A stretch of DNA of 64,000 bases from Castellaniella denitrificans (GCF_027214045.1 NZ_JAPWHE010000005.1:163624-227623), one strand, 5' to 3'; counted from the first letter of the stretch, positions 27,062 to 35,776 are shown. Numbers and translations are program-made. The notes: generated from the letters alone by a model not told the origin.

Positions 27062-29409
27062 GTCCTTGTCGAGAAGAATTCATAACCGTTCCGCCCGGTT
27101 TCCTTGACATGGTAGAGGGCCTCGTCCGCGTGCCGCAGCAGCAGACGGGCATCCGTCGCGTGGTCGGGGTACAGCGCGATGCCCACGCTCACGCCCACCG
27201 TCAGTTCGTGGCGATCGACCTGGAACGGCCGCGCCATGGCGTCGACGATTTTTTCGGCCACGAGCCGCGTCTGGTCCGATGAAATGTCGTCCCCCAGAAT
27301 CATGGCGAATTCATCGCCGCCCAGTCGCGCGACCAGATCCGACGCGCGCAGGCATTCCCGGAACCGGTCCGCCACTTGTTTGAGCAGGCCGTCGCCGACG
27401 TCATGGCCGTACTGGTCGTTCACAGCTTTGAAGAGATCGAGATCGGCGAAGCAAACCGCCATCCGCGAGCCCTGGCGCTGCGCGTTCGCCAGGGCCTGCC
27501 CGAGGTGCTCCATGAGCAGGGAGCGGTTGGGCAGACCGGTGAGCCCATCGTGCAAGGCCAGTTGTTTCAGGCGCTCCTCGTAGTCTTTCTGTGCGGAAAT
27601 ATCATTGAATACCCCGACATGATTGACCGGGTTTTCGTCCTGGTCGTAGATGACGCTCAGGCTGAGCAGGGTGGGGAACGCATCCCCGGTCTTGCGTTGG
27701 GCCCAGGCCTCGCCTTTCCAGTGCCCCGTCAGGGCCAGTTGGCGGACGATCCGGCGAATGAAGCGCTCGCCGTGCCGGCCGGCGGGCCGGTACAGCAGGG
27801 CATCGAGCGTCCGGTCCACGGCCTCGGCGCTCGAGTAGCCCGTGATGCGGGTGAAAGCCGGGTTCACCGTCAGGATTGCGCCAGTCCGGTTCAGGATCAC
27901 GATCGCCTCGGCCGACTGTTCGACGGCGGTTGCCGTGAGCTTGAGGTTCGTCTCCAACCGCTTGCGGGTGGTGATGTCGATGAACTGCACCAGGAAGCAG
28001 GCGCGCCCGTGCAGTTCGACGCACTCGACATTCATCAGCACGTGGCGCGGCCGGCCCTGGCTCTGGGCAATGACCTCGTGGTTGCGCAAGTAGCCATGCT
28101 CGAGCGCCCGCGATGCGATGTCGTCGCGCAGGCGCTGGCTCGACCAGATGCCGAGCTCGATGGAACTGCGTCCCACCACGGCTTCCTCAGGCAGTCCGAG
28201 CCATTCGAGCATTTCCTCGTTGGCCGCCAGGCAGGTTGCGATTTCCGCATCCGTAATGAAGGCGGGCAGGGGGCTGTTTCTGAAGATCGCTTCCCAGCGT
28301 TTTTCAACGGCACGCGTGCGGGATTCCTCCCGGCGGCGCTCGGTGATGTCCTGGATGGTGCCGTGAGCCTTGAGCAGCTTGCCTAGCGGATCGAACAGCG
28401 CCTCGGCCCGGACGATGACGATATGTTTTTCGCCATTGGCATGGCGCAGGGCATGCTCGATTTCCAGCGTGGCCTCGCCTGGGATTCTGGCCGATTCGAA
28501 AGCGGCGATCAGCCTGTCCTGATCGTCTCGCGGCACCATGGCCAGATATTCAGCCGCCGTCGTCGGCAGATCGGTCTGGTTCAACCCCAGGATTTCGTCC
28601 GAGTGCGCATCGATGTGCAGATGCCCCGTTCTGGGATTCCAGTGCCAGTGTGCCAGCCGGGCGATGCGCTGCGCCCTGCGCAATCGCGCATGTTCTTCCC
28701 TCAGGCGTGTTTCGTAGAGCCGGACTTCGATGAAGCGCCCGATATCGCTGCGCAGGGATTCGAAGAGATCCCGCGTGCCGGGTTGGAGGTCGGTCGAAGC
28801 CCTGCGGATGAGTTCGATGGCGCCATAGTGGGTGTGGCCGCACCGCAACGGGAAGACCAGGGCGTTGTTGAACGGCAGGCCCGCGGCTGTCCGCGCGCGG
28901 GGCAATCCGGCCTGGGCGGAGAAATCATCGATCCAGACGACCTTGTCTTCCCGGATGGCCAGGTCCGGCAGCCCCTGGCCGGATTCGAATCGACAGGCGC
29001 GGCTTTCCGCAAGGAACGACAAGGCGTCGGGGTCGAACACACTCCATTCGTATCGCTGGACCCATGTCCCGTCTTCCAGCACCCAGCCGATGACGATGTC
29101 CCACTGCTTGATTTCCCCGATCGCCCGCAGCACCTGCGGGATTGCGTCGTCGATGGTCGTGGATTGCGCCAGAATGCCCGCGACTTCATATTGCAGGCGC
29201 TGCCTTCGGGCAAGCACATGGGAGTGTTCCAGCAAGGTGCTGAGTTCCGCCAGACGCGCGGCATCGGCGCGTGTCCGGGCTTCTAGTTCGTGAACGAGAC
29301 GCCGCAGCGGATCATTCGCCTGGGGATGTTCATCAGGCCCGTTCCGCGCCGGAGGCATGGATTCAGGGGACACGGAAATCCCCGGAGATCGTGCGTGTTT
29401 CGAGGCCAC
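27058..29409 (-). CDS. GAF-PAS-PAS-PAS-GGDEF diguanylate cyclase
   Basis: A 783-residue soluble sensor cyclase: N-terminal coiled coil (about 30-70), GAF-like domain (about 75-215), three PAS/PAC units (about 240-350, 355-475, 480-600) and GGDEF (about 615-783). The active motif is RLGGDEF and the inhibitory site RASD is five residues ahead, so it should make c-di-GMP with product feedback. No EAL domain. The start given is a GTG without a good ribosome site; an ATG at 29358 is an alternative. It is the first gene of the operon and its promoter must lie in 29410-29526. Confidence 0.87.
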   Translation of the reverse strand: MASKHARSPGISVSPESMPPARNGPDEHPQANDPLRRLVHELEARTRADAARLAELSTLLEHSHVLARRQRLQYEVAGILAQSTTIDDAIPQVLRAIGEIKQWDIVIGWVLEDGTWVQRYEWSVFDPDALSFLAESRACRFESGQGLPDLAIREDKVVWIDDFSAQAGLPRARTAAGLPFNNALVFPLRCGHTHYGAIELIRRASTDLQPGTRDLFESLRSDIGRFIEVRLYETRLREEHARLRRAQRIARLAHWHWNPRTGHLHIDAHSDEILGLNQTDLPTTAAEYLAMVPRDDQDRLIAAFESARIPGEATLEIEHALRHANGEKHIVIVRAEALFDPLGKLLKAHGTIQDITERRREESRTRAVEKRWEAIFRNSPLPAFITDAEIATCLAANEEMLEWLGLPEEAVVGRSSIELGIWSSQRLRDDIASRALEHGYLRNHEVIAQSQGRPRHVLMNVECVELHGRACFLVQFIDITTRKRLETNLKLTATAVEQSAEAIVILNRTGAILTVNPAFTRITGYSSAEAVDRTLDALLYRPAGRHGERFIRRIVRQLALTGHWKGEAWAQRKTGDAFPTLLSLSVIYDQDENPVNHVGVFNDISAQKDYEERLKQLALHDGLTGLPNRSLLMEHLGQALANAQRQGSRMAVCFADLDLFKAVNDQYGHDVGDGLLKQVADRFRECLRASDLVARLGGDEFAMILGDDISSDQTRLVAEKIVDAMARPFQVDRHELTVGVSVGIALYPDHATDARLLLRHADEALYHVKETGRNGYEFFSTRT

Positions 29410-29526
29410 AATGTACCGTCTGGAAGAAAAGGGTTGAACCTGAACGTGATGGCGGTATTTGTGACAGGATGAGGCCGATAAAGGCGAGGCTTTTGTTTCA
29501 AAGGTTAACTTCAGGGTATTGGCCTG

Positions 29527-30225
29527 TCAAGCCGCGCGCCGCCATTCGAAAAACGGAAACAGGGCGTTCAGGGCCTCCCGGATGGACGCGCCCGGCCAGT
29601 CTCGCAGGGACCGCCCGCGCGCGTTCAGGTCCTTGTCGGCGCAGCCCTGCGGGCGGAACACCTGGACCGCGTAGCGCCGCACGCCCAGGCTCGCCAGTTC
29701 GCGGCCCAGGGACAGCAGGGCGTCCGCATCGATCAGATCGGGATGAGCGGTGGTGCGGCATTCGAAATCGACGCCGCTGTCCAGCACGGCCCGCAGGCTG
29801 TCGCGGGCCGGTTCGCCGCTGCCGGCCACCCGGGTGACGCGTGCATAGTCCTGGAAACCGGCCTTGATGTCGAGTCCGACCCAATCGACGTCCGGCAGCA
29901 CCTGGGCGAGGCGGCGCGGATGGGTGCCGCCGGTGTGCAGGCCGATGCGGTAGCCCAGGGCGCGGACCTCGCGGATCGCGCGCCCCAGGCCGGGGTCCAT
30001 GGTCGGTTCGCCGCCGCTGAAGACCACGCCGTCGATCAGCCCGACGCGGCGGCGCAGGAACGCCATGACATCGTCCCAGTCCAGCGGGCTGTCGGCCGTG
30101 CGCGGCTGCAGGTGCGGGTTGTGGCAATAGCCGCAGCGCCAGGGGCAGCCTTGCACGAAGAGGACGGCCGCCAGCAGTCCTGGGTAGTCCGTGGCGGTGA
30201 AGGGCACCAGCCCGCCGGTTTTCAT
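29527..30225 (-). CDS. nrdG: Anaerobic ribonucleotide reductase activating enzyme
   Basis: A 232-residue radical-SAM activase that makes the glycyl radical on class III ribonucleotide reductase. The cluster motif CPWRCGYC is CX3CX2C, preceded by PFTATDYPG typical of NrdG/PflA relatives, and followed by [10 protein letters not shown]. It sits four bases after the small glycyl-radical gene in the order nrdD, small gene, nrdG, so the three form one operon. Confidence 0.93.
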   Translation of the reverse strand: MKTGGLVPFTATDYPGLLAAVLFVQGCPWRCGYCHNPHLQPRTADSPLDWDDVMAFLRRRVGLIDGVVFSGGEPTMDPGLGRAIREVRALGYRIGLHTGGTHPRRLAQVLPDVDWVGLDIKAGFQDYARVTRVAGSGEPARDSLRAVLDSGVDFECRTTAHPDLIDADALLSLGRELASLGVRRYAVQVFRPQGCADKDLNARGRSLRDWPGASIREALNALFPFFEWRRAA

Positions 30226-30229
30226 TCCG

Positions 30230-30412
30230 TCAGGCGGCCTGGCGGGCGGGCGCCTGGCCGGTGTGCCGTTCGACGAAGAAGCGGCGTTCGTGGAATTCGC
30301 CTTTCTTGCCGATGTTGAAGGACGACATGGGACGGTGGTAGCCCATGACGCGGGTCCAGATTTCGCAGGGCTGGCGTTCGGCGTCGTTCAAGGTGACGGG
30401 GGTCGGATTCAT
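30230..30412 (-). CDS. Stand-alone glycyl-radical segment of class III ribonucleotide reductase
   Basis: A 60-residue protein containing [13 protein letters not shown] and [15 protein letters not shown]. These match the C-terminal glycyl-radical loop of NrdD proteins (RVxGY ... FNxGK), with the radical at Gly24. The neighbouring 594-residue NrdD ends just after its zinc-site cysteines and lacks this segment. A ribosome site AGGAG nine bases before the ATG shows that it is translated separately, so a frameshifted nrdD is unlikely. It is inferred to complete the enzyme in trans. Family databases would probably call it an NrdD-like protein. Confidence 0.82.
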   Translation of the reverse strand: MNPTPVTLNDAERQPCEIWTRVMGYHRPMSSFNIGKKGEFHERRFFVERHTGQAPARQAA

Positions 30413-30450
30413 GGAGATGCTCCTGTTGAGGTGGGGAAAAGAGGGGAGGA

Positions 30451-32235
30451 TCAGGCCGCCGCTGCTCGCGTCGCCGTCTCGTCATGAAGTGCCGCCCGTT
30501 GTTTGCGGGCGATCAGTTCGTCGTCGCATCGCGGGCAGAACTCGTGCCTGCCCGGCAGGTAACCATGTGTGGGGCAGATGGAAAAGGTCGGCGTGACCGT
30601 GATGTAAGGCAGCGAGAAGCGGCCGAGCGCGCGGCGCACCAGTTCGCGGCAGGCGTCGGCCGTGGACAGCGGTTCGGTCATGTACAGGTGCAGCACGGTG
30701 CCGCCGGTGTATTTGCGCTGCAGTTCGTCCTGGCGCTCCAGCGCCTCGAAGGGGTCGTCGGTGAAGCCCACCGGCAGTTGGGACGAGTTGGTGTAGTAGG
30801 GCATGTCCGGCGTGCCGGCCTGCAGGATGTCCGGCCAGCGGGCGCGGTCTTCCTTGGCGAAACGATAGGTCGTGCCTTCGGCCGGGGTGGCTTCCAGGTT
30901 GTACATATGACCGGTGGCTTCCTGGAATTCGACCATGCGTGCGCGCACGCGATCCAGCAGGCGCACCGCGAAGGCATGCCCCCAGGGGCTGGTCAGGTCG
31001 TGCGCGTCGGCCGTGAAGTTGCGGATCATTTCATTGATGCCGTTGACCCCCAGCGTGGAGAAGTGGTTGCGCAGGGTGCCCAGATAGCGCCGCGTGTAGG
31101 GGAACAGGCCGTTGTCCATGTGAGCCTGGATCACGCGGCGCTTGATCTCCAGGCTGTTGCGGCCCAGTTCCAGCAGTTCGTCCAGGCGGGCCATCAGGCC
31201 GGCCTCGTCGCCGGCGTGCCGGTAGCCCAGGCGCGCGCAGTTGATGGTGACCACACCCAGCGACCCGGTCTGTTCGGCCGAGCCGAACAGACCGTTGCCG
31301 CGCTTGAGCAGTTCGCGCAGGTCCAGTTGCAGGCGGCAGCACATGGACCGGATCATGTTCGGCTTCAGCTCGGAATTGATGAAATTCTGGAAGTAGGGCA
31401 GGCCGTACTTGGCGGTCATCTCGAACAGCCGTTCGGCGTTCGGGCTGTGCCAGTCGAAGTCGGGCGTGATGTTGTAGGTGGGGATGGGGAAGGTGAAGGC
31501 GCGGCCGCGCGCATCACCGGTCATCATGACCTCGATGTAGGCGCGGTTGATCATGTCCATCTCGGCCTGCAGTTCGCCGTAGGTGAAGGGCATGGTCTCG
31601 CCGCCGATCACCGGGACCTGTTCGCGCAGGTCTTCCGGACAGACCCAGTCGAAGGTCAGGTTGGTGAAGGGCGTCTGGGTGCCCCAGCGCGAGGGCACGT
31701 TCAGGTTGAAGATCATTTCCTGGATGGACTGGCGGACCTGTGCGTAGTCCATGGCGTCCTTGCGGACGAAGGGCGCCATATAGGTGTCGAAGGAACTGAA
31801 GGCCTGGGCGCCGGCCCATTCGTTCTGCAGCGTGCCCAGGAAGTTGACGATCTGGCCCACGGCGCTGGACATGTGGCGCGGGGGGGCGGACTCGATCTTG
31901 CCGGGCACGCCGTTGAGTCCCTCGTTCAGCAGGGTGCGCAGCGACCAGCCGGCGCAATAGCCCGACAGCATGTCCAGGTCGTGGATGTGCAGGTCGCCCT
32001 GGCGGTGCGCCTGGCCGATGGGTTCCGGGTAGACATGGCTGAGCCAGTAATTGGCGATCAGCTTGCCCGAGGTGTTCAGGATCAGGCCGCCCAGCGAATA
32101 CCCCTGATTGGCGTTGGCGTTGACGCGCCAGTCCTGCTGGCGCAGGTATTCGTCGATGGATCGGATCACGTCCACGTGGGGGACGGGGCGCTCGGGCGGG
32201 CTGCCGGACGTGGTGGGCACCTGAGTGGGAGTCAT
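30451..32235 (-). CDS. nrdD: Anaerobic ribonucleoside-triphosphate reductase, catalytic subunit lacking glycyl-radical C-terminus
   Basis: A 594-residue class III reductase that reduces ribonucleoside triphosphates to deoxy forms without O2. VNANANQGYSLGGLILN, HIHDLDMLSGYCAGWSL, MCCRLQLDLREL, VTINCARLGY and GVNGINEMI are core motifs including the active cysteines. There is no ATP-cone at the N-terminus. The C-terminus has the zinc motif CPTHGYLPGRHEFCPRCDDEL and then stops after about 20 Ala/Arg-rich residues, whereas complete NrdD proteins go on to the RVxGY radical loop, supplied here by the next gene. The start chosen is MTPTQV at 32235; a 15-residue upstream extension would run into the NrdR boxes. 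Confidence 0.9.
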   Translation of the reverse strand: MTPTQVPTTSGSPPERPVPHVDVIRSIDEYLRQQDWRVNANANQGYSLGGLILNTSGKLIANYWLSHVYPEPIGQAHRQGDLHIHDLDMLSGYCAGWSLRTLLNEGLNGVPGKIESAPPRHMSSAVGQIVNFLGTLQNEWAGAQAFSSFDTYMAPFVRKDAMDYAQVRQSIQEMIFNLNVPSRWGTQTPFTNLTFDWVCPEDLREQVPVIGGETMPFTYGELQAEMDMINRAYIEVMMTGDARGRAFTFPIPTYNITPDFDWHSPNAERLFEMTAKYGLPYFQNFINSELKPNMIRSMCCRLQLDLRELLKRGNGLFGSAEQTGSLGVVTINCARLGYRHAGDEAGLMARLDELLELGRNSLEIKRRVIQAHMDNGLFPYTRRYLGTLRNHFSTLGVNGINEMIRNFTADAHDLTSPWGHAFAVRLLDRVRARMVEFQEATGHMYNLEATPAEGTTYRFAKEDRARWPDILQAGTPDMPYYTNSSQLPVGFTDDPFEALERQDELQRKYTGGTVLHLYMTEPLSTADACRELVRRALGRFSLPYITVTPTFSICPTHGYLPGRHEFCPRCDDELIARKQRAALHDETATRAAAA

Positions 32236-32243
32236 CCTGAATT

Positions 32244-32259
32244 TACCTATATATTGTGT
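32244..32259. promoter_or_regulatory. NrdR box 1, nrdD promoter
   Basis: TACCTATATATTGTGT, read on the minus strand as ACACAATATATAGGTA, resembles the NrdR consensus (ACAC-AATATAT-AGTGT type). Its centre is 31 bp (three DNA turns) from box 2, the spacing typical of paired NrdR sites. It lies just 9 bp before the nrdD start codon. Confidence 0.75.
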
Positions 32260-32274
32260 GTTTTTGAATCGTAA

Positions 32275-32290
32275 GCACAATATATAGTGT
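32275..32290. promoter_or_regulatory. NrdR box 2, nrdD promoter
   Basis: GCACAATATATAGTGT matches ACACAATATATAGTGT in 15 of 16 positions. On the minus strand it contains TATATT, which could be the -10 element, so bound NrdR would block RNA polymerase. Confidence 0.8.
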
Positions 32291-32323
32291 CATCAAGCAG
32301 CCGGGCGATTTTTTTGAATAGCC

Positions 32324-32337
32324 TTGATGAGGGTCAA
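32324..32337. promoter_or_regulatory. FNR/Dnr-type box upstream of nrdD
   Basis: TTGATGAGGGTCAA matches 9 of 10 fixed positions of the FNR consensus. It is centred 95 bp before the nrdD start codon and about 55-60 bp before a transcription start predicted from TATATT inside NrdR box 2, near a class I activator position. Confidence 0.75.
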
Positions 32338-32473
32338 GAATGGGCATGCGCGCGAGGCCATGGAATCTTCAAGGACGCAAAGTCCTGACACACATGCAGC
32401 GCTCCCGCGCTTGTTGGGCGACGGACAAACCCGCTATCGTGGGCCATTCAAGTGGATTCCAGGAGAGTCGGGG

Positions 32474-33160
32474 ATGGTGCGCTGGTTCGGATGGCTGCTG
32501 TCGGCGTGGTGCGGGATCGTGCCGGCCTGGAGCATGGCGGCGGGTGTGGCGACCGTGCAGGCCGGGGAGCGGACTTTGACGGTGTCCTTCGATGGCGCGG
32601 ATGCGCGGGTCGATGTGGGCGGCATCGGCCAGGGCTATCTATTGATGCGCGGCGACAAGCTGTATTCGGTGATGCGGATCGGCGGCCAGCCGCTGGTCAT
32701 GGATGGAGGCGCCATGGCCCGATTGCTGGGGGGCGGCGCCTTGCCGCCTGCGCCCGACATGATCCGCTCGCTGGGCCGGATCGAACCGACCGGCGCGCGC
32801 GAGACGGTGGCCGGCCGCGCGGGTTCCGTCTATACCGTGTCTTACCAGGATGAGCGGGGACGGAATCGTGCCGGCCGGGGCGTCCTGGGCAAGCAGCCCG
32901 AAGTCCGGGAATTGACGCGCGCGCTGGGCCGGATGGCCGTCCTGCTGCAGACGGCGGCCGGGCAAGCGCCGGACGGCGCGCGGCAGGTGCTGGATGCGCT
33001 GGAAGAAAAAGGCCTGGGCCTGCTGGCTTATGACAAGCAGTTCCGCGTGGAGCGGCTGGCGGCCACGCCGCCCGCGCCGGGAAGCCTGGATCTGCCGGCG
33101 AAACCGGCGCAACTGCCTCAGGGCCTGGGGCCGTTATTGCAGGGGTTGCGTGCGCAGTGA
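32474..33160 (+). CDS. Exported protein of unknown function
   Basis: A 228-residue protein with an N-terminal signal sequence (RWFGWLLSAWCGIVPAWSMAAG, cleavage near 21-23). The rest is hydrophilic to mixed, with repeated short beta-like segments (TLTVSFDGADARVDVGG, YLLMRGDKLYSVMRIGG) and a Pro/Leu-rich end. I do not recognise a family. The ATG at 32474 has AGGAGA upstream; a 50-residue in-frame extension has no signal features. Its last 27 bases overlap the convergent MFS gene. Confidence 0.65.
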   Translation: MVRWFGWLLSAWCGIVPAWSMAAGVATVQAGERTLTVSFDGADARVDVGGIGQGYLLMRGDKLYSVMRIGGQPLVMDGGAMARLLGGGALPPAPDMIRSLGRIEPTGARETVAGRAGSVYTVSYQDERGRNRAGRGVLGKQPEVRELTRALGRMAVLLQTAAGQAPDGARQVLDALEEKGLGLLAYDKQFRVERLAATPPAPGSLDLPAKPAQLPQGLGPLLQGLRAQ

Positions 33161-34282
33161 TCGGGGGCGCGGTCCGCACAGACCGATCGCCGTGCAGCCA
33201 CAGACGATCAGCGTGCCGCCCAGCGCCTGGGTCCAGCCCACCAGCAGCATGCCGGCGCCGATCAGCAGGTAGTACATGAGTCCGAATACCGCGCCGGCCG
33301 TCCCGATGCGGTCGCCATAAGCGCGCAGTGCTTGACCCAGGACGTTGGGAATCGCGATGCCGAAGGCCATGACGACCGCCAGCATGGGCGCCAGGAACCA
33401 GACACTGTCCCGCATCGCATGGACCGCGATACCGCCCCCGAGCAGCAGGGCCGCTGCCAGGGTTTCCAAGGTGGCGGGCGCATGGCCCGTGTCCAGCAGG
33501 CGCTTGTTCAGCCAGGAGCCGCTCGATGCGCCTGCGGCCAGCATGACACCGCTGTAGCCGTACCACTCGAGCGCGGTGTGCAGGCGCTGGAAGATGAACG
33601 GACCCAGCGAATAGTAGCTGAACAGCGCGATGTTGAAGGCCGCGACCAGCAGGGCGGAACGCCAGATGAAGGGGTCCGCGAGCATCGTCCGGCCGGTCTG
33701 AGCCAACGCATTGCGTGCGCGGACGGCCGGTCGGGTTTCGGGCAGGGCCGCGGCGGTCCAGGCCCACAGGACGGCGGCCAGGCCGGCCAGGCCCAGCATG
33801 GTGCCACGATAACCGAATCCTTGGACCAGCCCCATGCCGACGGCCAGCCCGATGGCTGGGCTGATGGCCAGTGCCATGCCCACCAGAGAGAATGTCCGGG
33901 CCAGCGCGGGGCCGCTGAACTGATCGCGCAGGACAGTTTGTGTCACGACTGAGCCTGCGGCGGCGCCGAGCGCGGCGAGCGCCTGGGTCGCCAGGAGCGC
34001 CTCGAAAGTCTCGACGGACAGGGCCGTCACCGAGGCGGTTGTGAACAGCGCCAGACCGTACAGCATGGCGGGCCGGCGACCGACCCGGTCACACAGGAGC
34101 CCCCAGCCGACAACGCCGAAGGCGAAGGCCAGAAAATAGACCGTCAGGGCCTGCGAGGCGGCTTCGGGTGGGACCGAAAACATCGTGGCGAAGTCGGCCA
34201 GCGCGGGACTGTACAGAGTCTGCGCCAGTTGTGGAAACATGAGCAGCGCGATGGCCAGGGGGAGATATGTGGATGTGCGCAT
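33134..34282 (-). CDS. MFS drug-resistance transporter (Bcr/CflA type)
   Basis: A 382-residue major-facilitator exporter with twelve predicted helices. The motif GWGLLCDRVGRRPAMLYG is the classic MFS loop 2-3 signature, and FPQLAQTLYSPALADFATMF at the N-terminus is typical of the Bcr/CflA subfamily of drug/H+ antiporters. It is divergent from the AraC-type regulator gene at 34389, a common arrangement for a locally controlled efflux pump. Substrate unknown. Confidence 0.85.
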   Translation of the reverse strand: MRTSTYLPLAIALLMFPQLAQTLYSPALADFATMFSVPPEAASQALTVYFLAFAFGVVGWGLLCDRVGRRPAMLYGLALFTTASVTALSVETFEALLATQALAALGAAAGSVVTQTVLRDQFSGPALARTFSLVGMALAISPAIGLAVGMGLVQGFGYRGTMLGLAGLAAVLWAWTAAALPETRPAVRARNALAQTGRTMLADPFIWRSALLVAAFNIALFSYYSLGPFIFQRLHTALEWYGYSGVMLAAGASSGSWLNKRLLDTGHAPATLETLAAALLLGGGIAVHAMRDSVWFLAPMLAVVMAFGIAIPNVLGQALRAYGDRIGTAGAVFGLMYYLLIGAGMLLVGWTQALGGTLIVCGCTAIGLCGPRPRSLRTQPLQ

Positions 34283-34313
34283 GGGGAACCGCCGTGCGTA
34301 GAGGCATTGAAAG

Positions 34314-34326
34314 ACGCATTATGCGT
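34314..34326. promoter_or_regulatory. Palindrome in the AraC/MFS divergent promoter
   Basis: ACGCATTATGCGT is a perfect 6-1-6 inverted repeat in the 106-base gap between the divergent transporter and regulator genes. It is a candidate operator, although AraC-type proteins usually bind direct repeats. Confidence 0.4.
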
Positions 34327-34388
34327 TTCCCCCGGGTGTCTTGATATGTAAAAATAGACAAATTATCAATCGAATAAGACATCTTTCC

Positions 34389-35153
34389 ATGGCATGGCTC
34401 GATCCGCGGGACGCATTCGATCCGGATATCTTTCAGGCGCCCGTGGTCGGCATCGCCGCTTCTATGGTCGATCATGATTCAGGGGTGCATCGACATGGCC
34501 GCGGGCAGTTGCTATATGCGCGCCGGGGGAGTATCCGCATCACCCTCGCACAGCAGCTCTGTCTCTTGCCGCCGACTCGCGCCGCCTGGATTCCGCCGGG
34601 TGTCGAGCATCGCGCCGTCATGCGGCAGATCGCAGATTACCGGTCCTTGTATTTTTCGCCGGCCCTCTCCGCCACCTTGCCGTCCGACATCCGGGTGATC
34701 GACATCGGCCCGCTGCTGCATGTCGTGCTGGAGTCGATGGTCCAGGCCGGGTTCGACCAGGATTGGGCGCGTGGGCGCCATGCGCATCTGCTCGGTTTGT
34801 GCCTGGAAGAAATCCGCCTCGCGCCGTGCCGGCCCATGCTGTTGCCTTTGCCACGGGACAGGCGGTTGGCCGGCCTGTGTGCCCGGCCGGATGTGTTGCC
34901 ACCGGCCCTGGGGGTGCTGGAGCGGCAGGTCGGTGCCAGCGGCAAGACCATCAGTCGCATCTTCTCGAGGGAAACCGGGATGGGCTATCAGCAGTGGCGT
35001 CAGCAATGGCGGTTGATGCGGGCGATCGAACTGATGGCGGCGGGGCATGGCCTGTCGCATACCGCCGGGGCGCTGGGTTTTGCAAGCGACAGCGCATTCA
35101 TCCTGTTTTTCAAGCAGCGGGCCGGCTGTACGCCAAAGGCATTTTTCAAATAG
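34389..35153 (+). CDS. AraC-family transcription regulator
   Basis: A 254-residue regulator with an N-terminal cupin-like domain (H28xHxRGQLLYARRGSIRI... then PPGVEHR) and two C-terminal helix-turn-helix motifs (about 165-254; SGKTISRIFSRETGMGYQQW and AGALGFASDSAFILFFKQ). This is the AraC group that controls a neighbouring efflux transporter. The ATG at 34389 was chosen because an upstream 16-residue extension is poor in regulator-like sequence. Likely target: the divergent MFS gene, and itself. Confidence 0.85.
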   Translation: MAWLDPRDAFDPDIFQAPVVGIAASMVDHDSGVHRHGRGQLLYARRGSIRITLAQQLCLLPPTRAAWIPPGVEHRAVMRQIADYRSLYFSPALSATLPSDIRVIDIGPLLHVVLESMVQAGFDQDWARGRHAHLLGLCLEEIRLAPCRPMLLPLPRDRRLAGLCARPDVLPPALGVLERQVGASGKTISRIFSRETGMGYQQWRQQWRLMRAIELMAAGHGLSHTAGALGFASDSAFILFFKQRAGCTPKAFFK

Positions 35154-35188
35154 GCCGGCCCGGCCTGGTGCGGGACTGCTTCCCGGGA

Positions 35189-35449
35189 TCAGGGCACGAT
35201 GTGAAAATCGATGACGATTTCGCCGGGGTTGCGGGCCAGGTATTCGAACTGGATATTTTCGCCGAAGTGGTTCTTCAGTTGCTGCAGCAGCGGCAGGGGG
35301 TCGTGGTCGTTGCAGAAGCGCATGGTTTCGCCCGGTTGCAGCGCCGACAGGGCGCCGAAGATGGCGGCATGCCGGAAGCGCTTGGCGATGCCGCGCGCGT
35401 CGAGGGGATAGGTGTTTTCAGCGAACATCGGGATAGCGTCGGAGGCCAC
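35189..35449 (-). CDS. DUF2249 domain protein
   Basis: An 86-residue DUF2249 protein: LDARGIAKRFRHAAIFGALSALQPGE, then FCNDHDPLPLLQQL with the HDPLPL motif of the family, and EIVIDFHIVP at the end. It is the second member in this window, distinct from the short one at 18415-18642. The start given is a GTG; an ATG at 35428 is an alternative. The function is unknown; family members are often linked to nitric-oxide stress genes. Confidence 0.82.
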   Translation of the reverse strand: MASDAIPMFAENTYPLDARGIAKRFRHAAIFGALSALQPGETMRFCNDHDPLPLLQQLKNHFGENIQFEYLARNPGEIVIDFHIVP

Positions 35450-35569
35450 GGTGCGTCATTCCTGGAAAGGTGGATGAGAGCCTCCGATTATAGGAACGCG
35501 ATCCGGGAAAACCCCCGGGAACCCTATGCCCAGCAAGGTTGTCGGCGTGACTGACGAAGGGGATCCGGC

Positions 35570-35767
35570 TCAGGATGCCGGCGCGGCGCCGGCCGGGTCC
35601 CGATGGCGTTCTTCCCAGTCTTTCACCGCTTGTTGCCAGGCGCGCCGTTCCTCGGCATAGGTGTCGAACACGCACGGTTCGCAGCCGTTGCCGCAGCATG
35701 CGTTGAGATCGGGTTCGACGGGCTCCTCGGGGCGGGGATCGTCGGCGGGACCGTTCGTCATGTCCAT
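35570..35767 (-). CDS. Oxidoreductase-like N-terminal domain protein (CCGNGC motif)
   Basis: A 65-residue protein with NACCGNGCEPCVFDTYAEE, the Cys-rich signature of the oxidoreductase-like (Oxidored-like) small-protein family. Four cysteines in CCxxxCxxC could bind a metal or cluster. The Glu/Pro-rich start and Pro/Ala tail are typical linkers. It follows the glutamine amidotransferase gene by nine bases. Function not known. Confidence 0.78.
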   Translation of the reverse strand: MDMTNGPADDPRPEEPVEPDLNACCGNGCEPCVFDTYAEERRAWQQAVKDWEERHRDPAGAAPAS

Positions 35768-35776
35768 GCCGGTTCG

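Noticed and set aside
30230..30450. Frameshift or sequencing error splitting a full-length nrdD
   Set aside because: The small gene has its own AGGAG ribosome site and ATG, and the gap between the genes (38 bases) is non-coding with an Ala/Arg-rich tail ahead of it; a simple indel would not give this structure.
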